Shown here piece by piece: positions 9,689-17,959 of a DNA stretch of 64,000 nucleotides. How positions within the stretch are numbered: the stretch's first letter is position 1; every line of letters starts with the position of its first letter. The notes beneath the pieces were generated by a model that saw only the letters and a program-made list of their open reading frames with translations, was not told the DNA's origin and ran no database searches. The stretch comes from Selenomonadaceae bacterium. Lineage in GTDB: Bacteria; Bacillota; Negativicutes; Selenomonadales; Selenomonadaceae. The stretch lies in assembly GCA_017614505.1 (NCBI GenBank), contig JAGABT010000007.1, forward strand, positions 1 to 64,000, written 5' to 3'. The position numbers were made by a program, and so were the translations under genes.

Positions 9689-9946
9689 ATGGAAGAAGAA
9701 TTGCTTTTTAAGCTTTTAGGAAGTATCGGCGTTCCGGCGGCGATTTGCTTTTACACACTTCACGGCGTCAAAAGGACGCTGGAAAAACAGACCGAGACAC
9801 TCAAAGACCTTGCAGTTGCTATCAACAAACTGGCAAGCGAGGTTGATAAGAATAAATCTGAACAAGTTCACGAACTGGAAAAAGTCAAGGACGAAGTGAA
9901 AGAGCTTAAGTTCAAAATGGAGGCGTTACAACATGAAGGGCATTGA
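9689..9946 (+). CDS. Holin-like membrane protein (BhlA/UviB type)
   Basis: 85 residues with one N-terminal transmembrane segment (about residues 8-26, LLGSIGVPAAICFYTLHG) followed by a charged coiled coil rich in Lys and Glu. This matches the plan of BhlA/UviB-type holins, which permeabilise the inner membrane so that endolysin reaches the wall. It sits directly before the lysozyme gene and overlaps it by 14 bases, the normal order of a lysis cassette. The ribosome site is GGAGG eight bases before ATG. Confidence 0.65.
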   Translation: MEEELLFKLLGSIGVPAAICFYTLHGVKRTLEKQTETLKDLAVAINKLASEVDKNKSEQVHELEKVKDEVKELKFKMEALQHEGH

Positions 9947-10514
9947 CGTTAGCGAGTGGCAGGAAGATATTGACTGGCGCGCCGTCCGCAACACCGGTAT
10001 AGAGTTCGCAATTTGCCGGAGCAGTTACGGCAAGAAACATTTCGACACAACATTTCAGCGACACGTCGAAGGCGCTCATCGCGCAGGACTGATTTGCGGC
10101 GCCTATCACTACAGCTACGCCTTGACGCCTGCCGACGCCGTAGCAGAGGCGCAATACTGCAAGTGGGTTATCGAGAATAGCGGCGTGTTACTGGAATTGC
10201 CGGTTTTCTTTGACATGGAGGACGACAACACAAAAGCTTATTATGACTTTGATTATTCTCGCAGGAACGTAACCGAGATTTGCCGCGCGTTCCTCAGCGA
10301 GATTAAACCGCTGAATGCAGGAGTTTACGCGTCTTTGTCATGGCTGGAAGATTTGATTGACTGGCGGAGCCTGAACTGTCCAATTTGGAACGCTCAGTAC
10401 TACCGGCAGGATTTTTTTCAAGGCTACATGTGGCAATACACCGACCGGCTGATGATTGGTGGTCAGCAGTTCGACGGCAACATTCTGTATGACGAGAACG
10501 ACAGACCGCAATAA
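9933..10514 (+). CDS. GH25-family lysozyme (phage endolysin)
   Basis: 193 residues. The N-terminus KGIDVSEWQ and the central FFDMED carry the catalytic acidic residues of glycoside hydrolase family 25 (Chalaropsis-type) N-acetylmuramidases, which cut the MurNAc-GlcNAc bond of peptidoglycan. Strand motifs YHYSYA and MWQYTD are also typical. There is no signal peptide and no separate wall-binding domain, so release would depend on the holin encoded upstream. A strong terminator follows. Confidence 0.9.
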   Translation: MKGIDVSEWQEDIDWRAVRNTGIEFAICRSSYGKKHFDTTFQRHVEGAHRAGLICGAYHYSYALTPADAVAEAQYCKWVIENSGVLLELPVFFDMEDDNTKAYYDFDYSRRNVTEICRAFLSEIKPLNAGVYASLSWLEDLIDWRSLNCPIWNAQYYRQDFFQGYMWQYTDRLMIGGQQFDGNILYDENDRPQ

Positions 10515-10518
10515 AAAA

Positions 10519-10546
10519 CCCCGCTCAGTTGCGGGGAGCTTTTTTC
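10519..10546 (+). terminator. Intrinsic terminator after the lysozyme gene
   Basis: Six-base-pair stem CCCCGC/GCGGGG with loop TCAGTT, followed by AGC and six T residues. It closes the prophage-like late operon. Confidence 0.85.
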
Positions 10547-10616
10547 TATAAGCCATAAGTAGCCTACAAATCAAAAATACGCCTTGAAAAATTGGCACCA
10601 GATTATTAAATTTTGC

Positions 10617-10644
10617 TTAAGTTGAAAAATACAAAGTTCGATAA
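10617..10644 (+). promoter_or_regulatory. Possible sigma-28 (FliA/SigD) promoter for flgE
   Basis: TTAAGTTG and TTCGATAA lie 12 bases apart, each sharing six of eight positions with the flagellar consensus TAAAGTTT-N11-GCCGATAA. It is about 120 bases before flgE. The spacing is one base long, so this is tentative. Confidence 0.3.
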
Positions 10645-10764
10645 ATAGGCGTAGGCAAAAACGCTTGCTGCAATCATAAAAATATTGAGGTCAGAAGTTG
10701 GGACAGGATTCGCGGAGGACAAGGAGCGTCGTGGGGGTCTGACCAAAAAGAAAGGTGATTTACT

Positions 10765-13050
10765 ATGATGCGTTCCCTGTTTGCCGGCGTCTCAGGGCTT
10801 AAGGCTCATCAGACGCGCATGGACGTAATCGGCAACAATATTTCAAACATCAACACGATAGGTTTCAAATCCAGCCGCGTGACATTTTCCGACATGCTTT
10901 CGCAAACTACCTCCGGCGCCTCGGCACCAAGTACCAGCAGCGGCGGCGTCAATCCCAAACAGATTGGTCTCGGCGCGTCCGTAGCCAGCGTCGACCTGGT
11001 TTTCACCGACGGCTCTGCGCAGGCAACCGGCAAAAACACTGACATAACGCTTTCCGGCAACGGGCTTTTCGTTCTAAAGAAGGGCAACGATTCATTCTAT
11101 TCCCGCGACGGCGCCTTTGAGTTCGATACCAACGGCAACTACGTCCTGCCAGGCAGCGGCTACTACGTGCAGGGCTGGAACGGCGTCAACGGCACGATTA
11201 ACACCGACGGCGCCACGGAAAATATCGTCGTGCGTACCGGCAAGACAATGGAAGGCACGGCGACCACTGCCGTCGATTACAGCGGCAACCTTAACTCCGC
11301 CGCGCCAACAATTACCGGCATTTCCTACACAACCGGCGGCGGCTCCGCAGACCCCACCACTGTCACCACGTTCAAGACCATTGACAACATTTCCGTTATC
11401 GGCGCCTACAACTACACATATGACGACCGCGTTATGACTTCCGCTTCAATTACCGCCGAAAGGACTACGATCGACGAGGAAACTGGTCTCCCCGAAACTG
11501 TACCTCAGACTTTTACTGCCGGCGGCGAAGAAGACGCTGACGCCGCGGCTATTTTTGCTAACGGCGTAGTTCGCGCGAACAGCGGCACCCGCTCCAAATT
11601 TACAATCGAAGAGGGCGACAACGCCGGCGAGTGGACGATTAAAAATATCCGCTACACCGTCAGCCGCACGGTTACTACGCGCGAAGATGATACCGCCGTT
11701 ACGCTTACTTTGTCGAACGGCAGGACTATTTCAGTTGCAGAATTTGAAGCCGGCGCCAGCTACACGATTGGCGACACGCTTTCAACGCTCACCGGCATTT
11801 ATGACGCGGAAACCATGAGCGATTTTTCTACCGCAACCGTTACGAAAGTTACCGTGACCGACGCGGACGGAAATAACACGACTTACCCCACTACGATTAG
11901 TACCAGCGCTGGTTCAACCGTGAAGGTCGGCTACACCAACGGCTTGACTGAATCAATGTCCTCCGGCTCTTATTCAACAGGGCAGGATGTTTTCGATTCG
12001 GTAAACGTCGACGGCACCAACGTCATTGCCGCTACGCTGACGCTGAGCGACGGCACCACGCAGAAAGTTACCAGCGGCTACTACGAAAGAAACCACAGCG
12101 TTCCCATTTCGACGGTTATCACGGTTTACGACTCAATCGGCAATTCGCACGCAGTTTCCGTGCTTATCGACAAGGATAATTCCAGCACCGATGCAAATAT
12201 GACTGGCGACGCGCTCAACCTTGCCAGAGTCGTGGACGAAGACGGCACGGTTATCAATTACACTTCGCTGACGCAGGATACCAACGCCGCCGGTCAGACG
12301 GTCTATAACTACGTACGGCTGGACGGCGAGAGCGGCACTGCTACCACCGATCAGGTTACCTGGGATAACCGCTGGAGAGTTTACGTGGCGCCTTCAGTAG
12401 GGCAGGCGGGCGCGTCCACTTCCTTTACGCAGGTTGAAGACGACAGCTCCATTACAAACATTTATCTGAACTCCGAGCTCGACGCCAGCGGCAATCCTTC
12501 CGGCGGCTCAATTTCCTACATGTACTTCAACGAGGACGGCTCGTACAATACCGCCGCGAATAATAATACTTCGCTTTATGCGGTCTATTCAAACGGCAAC
12601 GGCGCCACGCCAACTTCCGCTAACGTCGGGTTCGCGGATACCACGCAGTATTCCGGCAGCACCACGGTTTATGGCACAACCGACGGCAATGCTTACGGCG
12701 TCCTGCAGAGCATTCAGATTGACAGCGCTGGCATTATTACCGGCAGCTACACCAACGGTCTCCTGCGCAATGAGGCTCAAATCGCTATCGCGCAGTTCGT
12801 CAACAATTCCGGCTTGACGAAGGTCGGCACCAGCCTTTATAAGCAGACCAGTAACTCCGGCGAGGCTAATGTTAAAACTGTCGAGGCATTCGGGCTCGAA
12901 ATTACCCCCTCCGCCCTCGAAATGTCCAACGTCGAACTCGCCTCCGAACTCGCGGATATGATTATCACTCAGCGCGGCTTCCAGTCCAATTCCAAGATTA
13001 TGACCGTAGCCGACGAAATGCTTGAGACCATTATCAACATGAAACGGTAA
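10765..13050 (+). CDS. flgE: Flagellar hook protein FlgE
   Basis: 761 residues. The N-terminus (MMRSLFAGVSGLKAHQTRMD, then IGNNISNINTIGFK) and the C-terminus (EMSNVELASELADMI, then ITQRGFQSNSKIM) are the paired helical D0 segments of the FlgE/FlgG rod-hook family that pack in the hook core. A long, Thr- and Gly-rich central region (about residues 190-640) forms the exposed domains and makes the protein longer than the roughly 400-residue enteric FlgE, as in many Firmicutes. The ribosome site is AAAGGTG. No other flagellar genes are within the window, so the hook gene is isolated here. A hairpin terminator within a repeat follows. Confidence 0.93.
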   Translation: MMRSLFAGVSGLKAHQTRMDVIGNNISNINTIGFKSSRVTFSDMLSQTTSGASAPSTSSGGVNPKQIGLGASVASVDLVFTDGSAQATGKNTDITLSGNGLFVLKKGNDSFYSRDGAFEFDTNGNYVLPGSGYYVQGWNGVNGTINTDGATENIVVRTGKTMEGTATTAVDYSGNLNSAAPTITGISYTTGGGSADPTTVTTFKTIDNISVIGAYNYTYDDRVMTSASITAERTTIDEETGLPETVPQTFTAGGEEDADAAAIFANGVVRANSGTRSKFTIEEGDNAGEWTIKNIRYTVSRTVTTREDDTAVTLTLSNGRTISVAEFEAGASYTIGDTLSTLTGIYDAETMSDFSTATVTKVTVTDADGNNTTYPTTISTSAGSTVKVGYTNGLTESMSSGSYSTGQDVFDSVNVDGTNVIAATLTLSDGTTQKVTSGYYERNHSVPISTVITVYDSIGNSHAVSVLIDKDNSSTDANMTGDALNLARVVDEDGTVINYTSLTQDTNAAGQTVYNYVRLDGESGTATTDQVTWDNRWRVYVAPSVGQAGASTSFTQVEDDSSITNIYLNSELDASGNPSGGSISYMYFNEDGSYNTAANNNTSLYAVYSNGNGATPTSANVGFADTTQYSGSTTVYGTTDGNAYGVLQSIQIDSAGIITGSYTNGLLRNEAQIAIAQFVNNSGLTKVGTSLYKQTSNSGEANVKTVEAFGLEITPSALEMSNVELASELADMIITQRGFQSNSKIMTVADEMLETIINMKR

Positions 13051-13084
13051 GCAATAATCCAATCCTGAAATAGAATTGTTTCGG

Positions 13085-13194
13085 CATTTCTTTTTGAAAA
13101 AAGAAACGCCTAGCAAAGAAAAACTGGGCCGCATAGGTCGCTTCCGGCGACCTGTGACGGCCCGCGCCCCATCCATGGGGCGCTTCTTTTTTTT
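13085..13194 (+). repeat. Three-hairpin intergenic repeat, copy 1, ending in the flgE terminator
   Basis: The three modules are an A hairpin (TTTCTTTTT/AAAAAAGAAA followed by AGCAAAGAAAA), a B hairpin (GGGCCG...AGGTCGC-TTCC-GGCGACCT...CGGCCC) and a C hairpin (13164-13183, stem GCGCCCCA/TGGGGCGC with loop TCCA) followed by a T-rich run. Three further copies in the window keep the same plan with different stem sequences. Module C here is a credible intrinsic terminator for flgE. Confidence 0.7.
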
Positions 13195-13211
13195 GCTTGG
13201 AGCGATTTTTT

Positions 13212-14012
13212 TCATATCACGCCAACTTTTTTCAGGTAAATGTAAATTCCGGCGTCTTCATTCGTATCAGTCACGGCGCGCGCTATCGTTTTGATTTTTT
13301 CGGGCGCGTTGCCCATCGCCACGCTCTGCGGAATGTACTCCAGCATTTCAATATCGTTGTAATTATCGCCAAAAGCTATCGCCTCGTCGACGGTAAAGCC
13401 GTAGTGTTTAAGCAGAATCTCAATTCCCGTCGCCTTGGAAACACTTTTGTCCATTACTTCCAGCAAATGCTGCGCCGAGCGTACCACGTTCAGTTTCGGG
13501 AAAAGTTTCCCCAGTTCGCGTTCCATTTCTTCGCAGGTTGGCGGCTCGCACATAACCAGAATTTTATTCGGCAGCGTTCCTGCGCGAAGCAACGCGTCAA
13601 AGTCAGCAACTTCCGCCGTCGCCTGCGTTATGTCGATTTCGCGCTGAACCCGCCAGTCAATTTTGCGGACGTACCATTTCCTGCCCGTGTAGTAGTTTAC
13701 AGCAATATCCTGCCAGCGATTCATTTCCGCCAGAATTTTCTCGGTATCGTCGGCGGGCATTTTTTTATCGTGCAGAACTTCCTCCGCCTCGGTGAGAACC
13801 AGCGCGCCGCTGTAGCTGATAACTGGAATGCGCGGCAAGCCAATTCCGTCGGTGATAGGGTAAAGCGCCTCCGGCATACGCGCGGAAACCAGTGCGAATT
13901 TCAAGCCCCGCGCGAGAATTTTTTTCGCCGCCATGGCGTGAAGTTCAGGAACGCTCTTATCGTCCGCAAGGAAAGTGCCGTCAATGTCAGAAAGAATAAT
14001 TTTAGTTGCCAT
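13212..14012 (-). CDS. Cof-type HAD-superfamily hydrolase
   Basis: 266 residues. Motif I is DIDGT at residues 9-13 with the nucleophile Asp9, and motif IV is FGDNYNDIEML near residues 219-229; the middle carries a type-IIB cap. This is the layout of the Cof/YidA group, Mg-dependent phosphatases acting on sugar phosphates, flavin or nucleotide monophosphates. The substrate is not readable from sequence. The ATG lies 12 bases after the stop of the metallophosphatase gene with AAGGAGG between, so the two form an operon. Confidence 0.85.
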   Translation of the reverse strand: MATKIILSDIDGTFLADDKSVPELHAMAAKKILARGLKFALVSARMPEALYPITDGIGLPRIPVISYSGALVLTEAEEVLHDKKMPADDTEKILAEMNRWQDIAVNYYTGRKWYVRKIDWRVQREIDITQATAEVADFDALLRAGTLPNKILVMCEPPTCEEMERELGKLFPKLNVVRSAQHLLEVMDKSVSKATGIEILLKHYGFTVDEAIAFGDNYNDIEMLEYIPQSVAMGNAPEKIKTIARAVTDTNEDAGIYIYLKKVGVI

Positions 14013-14024
14013 GAAAATACCTCC

Positions 14025-14726
14025 TTAGTGGTCGCTCTGCCAGATTTCGCCGGTTAAAACATTCATGCAGGAAATTCTGCCGTCGGGCAAAAAAGAGCCG
14101 GTATCCAGCAGCGTTATTCGATTGGGCAGGCGGACTGGCGTGTAAATGTCGCGCGTTTCGAGCCCCGTGATTCTGCCGAGGTACGGCGTGGGCGTATGCC
14201 CGCAGATAACTTCCGCGTCGCCGTAGTAGTTGTTGTAGAATTTTTCGCGAATCCAAAGCAGCGATTCGGGCGACTGATATTCCAGCGGCACGCCAGGTTC
14301 CAGCCCCGCGTGAACGAAAATGTATTCCTTGCCGTCGATAAACATCTGGTGGTAGAGCGGGCGTTCCTCGATAAACTGCAGCGCCTTTTCCAGAAACGAC
14401 GGGTCATTTTTGCACCACGCCGCCATTTCGACATCAGTGCGGTTGCCGCCGTTCGGGAGCCAGACTGTTGAATTAAACGTCCGCTCGCGGTAATAAGCCA
14501 GCATCATCTGTTCATGATTGCCGCGCAGCGCCACGACGCTTGGGAACTCGCTCATTTTCATCGCCCACTGCAGGCAGTGCAAATTCTCGTTGCCTCGGTC
14601 TACATAATCGCCCAAAAGCACCAGAAAATCCTGTTCGGGGTCGAATGCAATTTTATTGAAGACGGACGACAGCCGGTCAAAACGCCCGTGAATATCGCCC
14701 AGCGCGAAAATTCGTCTGTATTGCAT
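14025..14726 (-). CDS. Metallophosphatase (PPP/ApaH-like serine/threonine phosphatase family)
   Basis: 233 residues. The three metal-binding signatures of calcineurin-like phosphatases are present: GDIHG at 10-14, GDYVDRG at 39-45 and GNHE at 69-72, with later His residues in FVHAGLEPG and GHTPT. The arrangement matches prokaryotic PPP-family phosphatases, which dephosphorylate proteins or cleave diadenosine tetraphosphate; sequence alone does not choose between them. The ribosome site is GAGGTGA. It is the first gene of a pair with the HAD hydrolase. Confidence 0.85.
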   Translation of the reverse strand: MQYRRIFALGDIHGRFDRLSSVFNKIAFDPEQDFLVLLGDYVDRGNENLHCLQWAMKMSEFPSVVALRGNHEQMMLAYYRERTFNSTVWLPNGGNRTDVEMAAWCKNDPSFLEKALQFIEERPLYHQMFIDGKEYIFVHAGLEPGVPLEYQSPESLLWIREKFYNNYYGDAEVICGHTPTPYLGRITGLETRDIYTPVRLPNRITLLDTGSFLPDGRISCMNVLTGEIWQSDH

Positions 14727-14762
14727 AAAAAATCACCTCAACTTTCGCAGTCAGTTTTGGTG

Positions 14763-14791
14763 ATTATAACATATTCGCGCGGATTTTTGAA
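14763..14791 (-). promoter_or_regulatory. Sigma-70-type promoter for the metallophosphatase gene
   Basis: On the minus strand a TATAAT box with an upstream TG (extended -10) lies 17 bases from TTCAAA. It is about 35 bases before the start codon and just beyond the SDR stop. Confidence 0.6.
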
Positions 14792-14796
14792 CAAAA

Positions 14797-15597
14797 TTAA
14801 AGTGCATGTCCGCCCGAGACTTTTATTACCTGCCCCGTGAGCATTCGCGCCTTCTCGCTCGCCAAAAACAGAATCGTTTCCGCAATATCTTCCGGCTGAA
14901 TCAGTTTGCCCATTGGAATCAGCGGCAGGACTGCTTTTTCCAAATCAGAATCAATCCAGCCGGTTTGCGTCGGACCAGGCGCCACGCAGTTCACAGTAAT
15001 TCCGTACTTCCCGACTTCCAGCGCAATGCTCCGAGTGAGCGCCTCCAGAGCGGCTTTGCTTGCGCCGTAAGCAATTTGCCCTGCGAAAATCTGCGCCGCG
15101 TCAGTAGAAATATTTATAATTCTGCCGTACTCGCCACGGTGCCGGATAAATTCCCGCGTCATCAAAACGCTCCCGCGAACGTTGACTGCAAACGTATCGT
15201 CAATCACGCCCTGCGTAATTTTTTCAATCGTATCAGCGCCGGTTTCATCGTCCGCCGCCGCATTGTTCACCAGAATTTCAACTTTGCCGTAGCGTTCCAG
15301 CACCGCCGAATAAATTTCACGCACCGAATTTTCGTCGGAAATGTCGCGCTCCAGAATCATGAAGTCAGCGTTCATTTCGCGCAGTTTATTTTCCACGGCA
15401 GCCGCATTTCCAGCATTCGCCGCGTAGTAGCGGTCTGTACCATTTCGCGCGGTATTATTTTTGTCGAACGGGCGGGGAATTTTTTTGTAGACCAACGCCA
15501 GCTTCGCGCCTTCGCGCGCAAATGCAAATGCCGTCGCCGCGCCAATTCCCTGCGGATTGTTTGCGCCAGTTATCAGCGCCACTCGGTTTTTAAGCAT
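14797..15597 (-). CDS. Short-chain dehydrogenase/reductase (FabG-like)
   Basis: 266 residues with a Rossmann nucleotide site TGANNPQGIG (10-19), the NNAA motif at 111-114 and a catalytic triad Ser164, Tyr177 and Lys181 (YGASK). The C-terminal PGPTQTG and SGGHAL phrases are typical of classical SDRs such as FabG. The insertion between residues 38 and 60 (KKIPRPFDKNNT) is longer than in FabG, so it need not act in fatty-acid synthesis; the substrate is unknown. A GGAGG ribosome site precedes the ATG. Confidence 0.85.
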   Translation of the reverse strand: MLKNRVALITGANNPQGIGAATAFAFAREGAKLALVYKKIPRPFDKNNTARNGTDRYYAANAGNAAAVENKLREMNADFMILERDISDENSVREIYSAVLERYGKVEILVNNAAADDETGADTIEKITQGVIDDTFAVNVRGSVLMTREFIRHRGEYGRIINISTDAAQIFAGQIAYGASKAALEALTRSIALEVGKYGITVNCVAPGPTQTGWIDSDLEKAVLPLIPMGKLIQPEDIAETILFLASEKARMLTGQVIKVSGGHAL

Positions 15598-15613
15598 CGA
15601 TTTTCCTCCGCAC

Positions 15614-15642
15614 TAAAAAAATCGCCGCACTGCCGCGACGAT
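15614..15642 (-). terminator. Terminator of the tRNA-Val transcript
   Basis: On the minus strand an 8-bp stem ATCGTCGC/GCGGCGAT with loop GGCAGT runs into six or more T residues, just downstream of the second tRNA gene. Confidence 0.7.
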
Positions 15643-15650
15643 TGAAAAAA

Positions 15651-15723
15651 TGCTCATTGAGGGACTCGAACCCCCGACCCCTTCCATGTGACGGAAATGC
15701 TCTACCAACTGGGCTAAATGAGC
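15651..15723 (-). tRNA. tRNA-Val (anticodon CAC)
   Basis: 73 bases fold into a cloverleaf: acceptor GCTCATT/AATGAGC, anticodon stem TTTCC/GGAAG with loop GTCACAT (anticodon CAC, reading GUG), T stem GGGGG/CCCTC with loop TTCGAGT, discriminator A, no encoded CCA. The D stem GCCC/GAGC contains a C12-A23 mismatch, which is unusual. It is cotranscribed with the tRNA gene upstream. Confidence 0.92.
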
Positions 15724-15739
15724 GTTACAATAAAAAAAG

Positions 15740-15813
15740 TGGGGCTGACAGAACTCGAATCTGTGACCTCCTCGATGTCAACGAGGCACTCTAACCAACT
15801 GAGCTACAACCCC
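15740..15813 (-). tRNA. tRNA-Val (anticodon GAC)
   Basis: 74 bases fold cleanly: acceptor GGGGTTG/CAGCCCC, D stem GCTC/GAGT, anticodon stem CCTCG/CGAGG with loop TTGACAT (anticodon GAC, reading GUC and GUU), T stem ACAGA/TCTGT, discriminator A and no encoded CCA. It is the first gene of a two-tRNA unit behind a near-ideal promoter. Confidence 0.93.
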
Positions 15814-15850
15814 AGGTTCCCTGTCTGAAGTAACCCTTCAAACATTGCGC

Positions 15851-15879
15851 ATTATAGCGCATTCGACCGGCGATGTCAA
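15851..15879 (-). promoter_or_regulatory. Consensus sigma-70 promoter of the tRNA-Val genes
   Basis: The minus strand carries a perfect TTGACA, a 17-base spacer and a perfect TATAAT, about 38 bases before the first tRNA. This is the strongest promoter seen in the window, as expected for stable RNA. Confidence 0.9.
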
Positions 15880-15893
15880 GAGAAATTTTTAAA

Positions 15894-15922
15894 TTGTAAT
15901 TTCCGCGCGATTGAATTATACT
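15894..15922 (+). promoter_or_regulatory. Promoter of the HD-GYP gene
   Basis: TTGTAA and TATACT are separated by 17 bases, 25 bases upstream of the TTG start with the AGGGGGG ribosome site between. This placement rules out the longer reading frame that begins at 15911. Confidence 0.6.
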
Positions 15923-15946
15923 TACGGCGTTAAGGGGGGCTGTGTT

Positions 15947-17002
15947 TTGAACATTGTCGAAGTTGAGAAACTGAAGGCTGGAATGGTGCTTTCGCGGACG
16001 GTCGTCGACTCCAGATTTGTCGTGATTCTCTCGGAAAATACCGTCCTGAACGAAAAACATATAGCCGCGCTGAAAGCCGCGCAGGTTCCCGCCGTCCACA
16101 TAAAGGACGAATACGAGCTCAGCAAACTTTTCCAGCAGGTCTCGTCCATAACGCGCAAGGATTCTGTGTTCAACAACAATTTTGAGCGCGTAGCCAAACT
16201 CGCCGCAAAAGTTTTCAACGAAATTAAAGAAGGCGGCGAAATTAAAACCGCCGTCGTTCTGCTGACTGCGCAGATTCTGCCGATGGTCGACAATCCCGCT
16301 TCGACGAATTATCTTTTCACGCTCAGCCACCGAAGTACCTCGCTCGCGCTCCACGGCGAACGCGTTGCAATTTTCGCCGGAATTATCGCCAAGTGGATGA
16401 ATTTCAGCTGGGACGAAATCCGCGTGCTGATGATAGCCGCCTTCCTGCACGACGTTGGCAAGTTCAAATTCCCGCAGACTCTTTTGGCTAAGACCGAAGA
16501 CGAACTCAGCGCGAAGGAAATGATGCTCCACAGGAGTCACCCGCAAATTGGCGCCGCCCTCCTTCGCAAACTTAAATTCACTGAGCCAATCCCGACAATC
16601 ATCATGCAGCACCATGAACACGTGAACGGCTCCGGCTTCCCGCACCAAATCCACGGCGCGCAGATTCACCTTTTCGCCAAAATCATCGCAGTCGCTGACG
16701 CCTACGACAATCTGATTATCGAACGCCCTGGCTTCGTCAAGAAAACGCCCTTCGACGCCGTGAATTATCTCATGCGCAACCAGTACACGCGCTACGACCC
16801 TGCCATATGCGTGCCGTTTATCACGCACCTCAAGGACAGTCTCGTCGGCTCAACTGTAACTTTGAGCAACGGGCGCACCGGCAGAGTCATTTTCTACCCG
16901 AAAGATTTTTCCGCCATGCCAACCGTTGTGCTCGACGACGGCTCCCAGATTAACCTGAACTGCAGCGCGAATCTGTCAATCGTCGAATACCACACCAGCT
17001 AA
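15947..17002 (+). CDS. HD-GYP domain cyclic-di-GMP phosphodiesterase
   Basis: 351 residues from a TTG start chosen for the AGGGGGG site seven bases upstream. The C-terminal half has the HD pair in LHDVGKF (168-169), the following HP, HHE near 222-224 and then GSGFP in place of GYP, and ends in VADAYDNLI. HD-GYP enzymes use two or three metal ions to linearise cyclic di-GMP, lowering the signal that controls motility and adhesion. The Tyr-to-Phe change in the GYP motif occurs in the family but may affect partner binding. The N-terminal 140 residues have no known sensor motif. The stop overlaps the convergent AEC gene. Confidence 0.87.
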   Translation: MNIVEVEKLKAGMVLSRTVVDSRFVVILSENTVLNEKHIAALKAAQVPAVHIKDEYELSKLFQQVSSITRKDSVFNNNFERVAKLAAKVFNEIKEGGEIKTAVVLLTAQILPMVDNPASTNYLFTLSHRSTSLALHGERVAIFAGIIAKWMNFSWDEIRVLMIAAFLHDVGKFKFPQTLLAKTEDELSAKEMMLHRSHPQIGAALLRKLKFTEPIPTIIMQHHEHVNGSGFPHQIHGAQIHLFAKIIAVADAYDNLIIERPGFVKKTPFDAVNYLMRNQYTRYDPAICVPFITHLKDSLVGSTVTLSNGRTGRVIFYPKDFSAMPTVVLDDGSQINLNCSANLSIVEYHTS

Positions 17003-17955
17003 AAGCTGCCGCCGTGCGTCACGTACAGGAAGAACAGCGGGAACAGCACCAGCAGGAAAATTGTCGTCGTCATTAAGAACGCGGCGATTGTGAAGTCCAC
17101 GTTCAGCCGGTTTATCCGCGCCGCCAGCACCGAATTTATCGCCGAGGGCGCCGCCGCCGCAAGCAGCAGTATGTTTATCACTATTGGTTCGTCGAAAAAA
17201 ACACGCGCCGGAAAATATGTCGCCAGCGGCAGTAAAATAAAATGCAGCGGCACTAAACTCAGCGCTTTACGGTACCACGGCTTTGCATTTTTGAAATTCA
17301 TCAGATACCCGACTGGCAGCAGTGCGAACCACGCGCTCACGTGAATTAAACTTTGAAAAACCGCCCCCATCGCCTCTGGACGCGCTATGCCGCAAAAATT
17401 CAGCGCCAGTCCTGCTATCATTCCAACGACGCCCAGCTGGTTCCACGTCAGAAACATTTCCCGCGAAAATTTCACGTGCGCTTCCGCTGAAGTCAAATCC
17501 GCCTTCGTGCGGTAATATTTCGCCAGCGGCAGGCAGATTAAAATGAAAAGCATGTTCTGCAGCATCGATACCAGCTGTATCGCCGCAAAACCTATTTCGC
17601 CGTAGAGTATGAACGCGCACAAGCCGCCGATTGTTCCGATATTCGCCAGCATCGCGCTCATCATGTACGAGCCCTGGTCTAAAATGTCGCTGTAGTTTCG
17701 CAGGAAAAATATTTTCGCCAGCAGCGCCGGCACTATCGTCAGAAAAATTCCGAACGCCGGCAATATGAGAATACTCGGCGACAGCGGCATTATCCAGAAA
17801 CTCAGCAGCGCGAGTATCGTCATGAAAAAAATTATATTGGCTTTGATTATCAGATTGTTCGCCGCGTCCGACAGCACGCCGCGCCGGTGCAGGAAATATC
17901 CCACCGCCAGCGGCAGAATCATATCCGTGAAGACGAAAATTAAGCGCAGTTCCAT
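16999..17955 (-). CDS. AEC-family membrane transporter
   Basis: 318 residues with about ten hydrophobic segments arranged as two five-helix halves (FVFTDMILPLAVGYFL at the start, FPLFFLYVTHGGSF at the end) and the central NIGTIGG phrase. This is the auxin efflux carrier (AEC) fold, whose bacterial members move malate, other organic acids or amino-acid derivatives. Substrate is undetermined. Its GGAGGTGA ribosome site overlaps the stop of the upstream TtcA-like gene, so the two are cotranscribed. Its 3' end overlaps the convergent HD-GYP gene by four bases. Confidence 0.8.
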   Translation of the reverse strand: MELRLIFVFTDMILPLAVGYFLHRRGVLSDAANNLIIKANIIFFMTILALLSFWIMPLSPSILILPAFGIFLTIVPALLAKIFFLRNYSDILDQGSYMMSAMLANIGTIGGLCAFILYGEIGFAAIQLVSMLQNMLFILICLPLAKYYRTKADLTSAEAHVKFSREMFLTWNQLGVVGMIAGLALNFCGIARPEAMGAVFQSLIHVSAWFALLPVGYLMNFKNAKPWYRKALSLVPLHFILLPLATYFPARVFFDEPIVINILLLAAAAPSAINSVLAARINRLNVDFTIAAFLMTTTIFLLVLFPLFFLYVTHGGSF

Positions 17956-17959
17956 TGGC

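Noticed and set aside
10545..10764. Prophage attachment site between the lysozyme gene and flgE
   Set aside because: No matching direct repeat or tRNA target is visible, and the other end of the element is outside the window.
13197..14057. 286-codon frame opposite the HAD hydrolase
   Set aside because: Antisense shadow with no ribosome site or domain.
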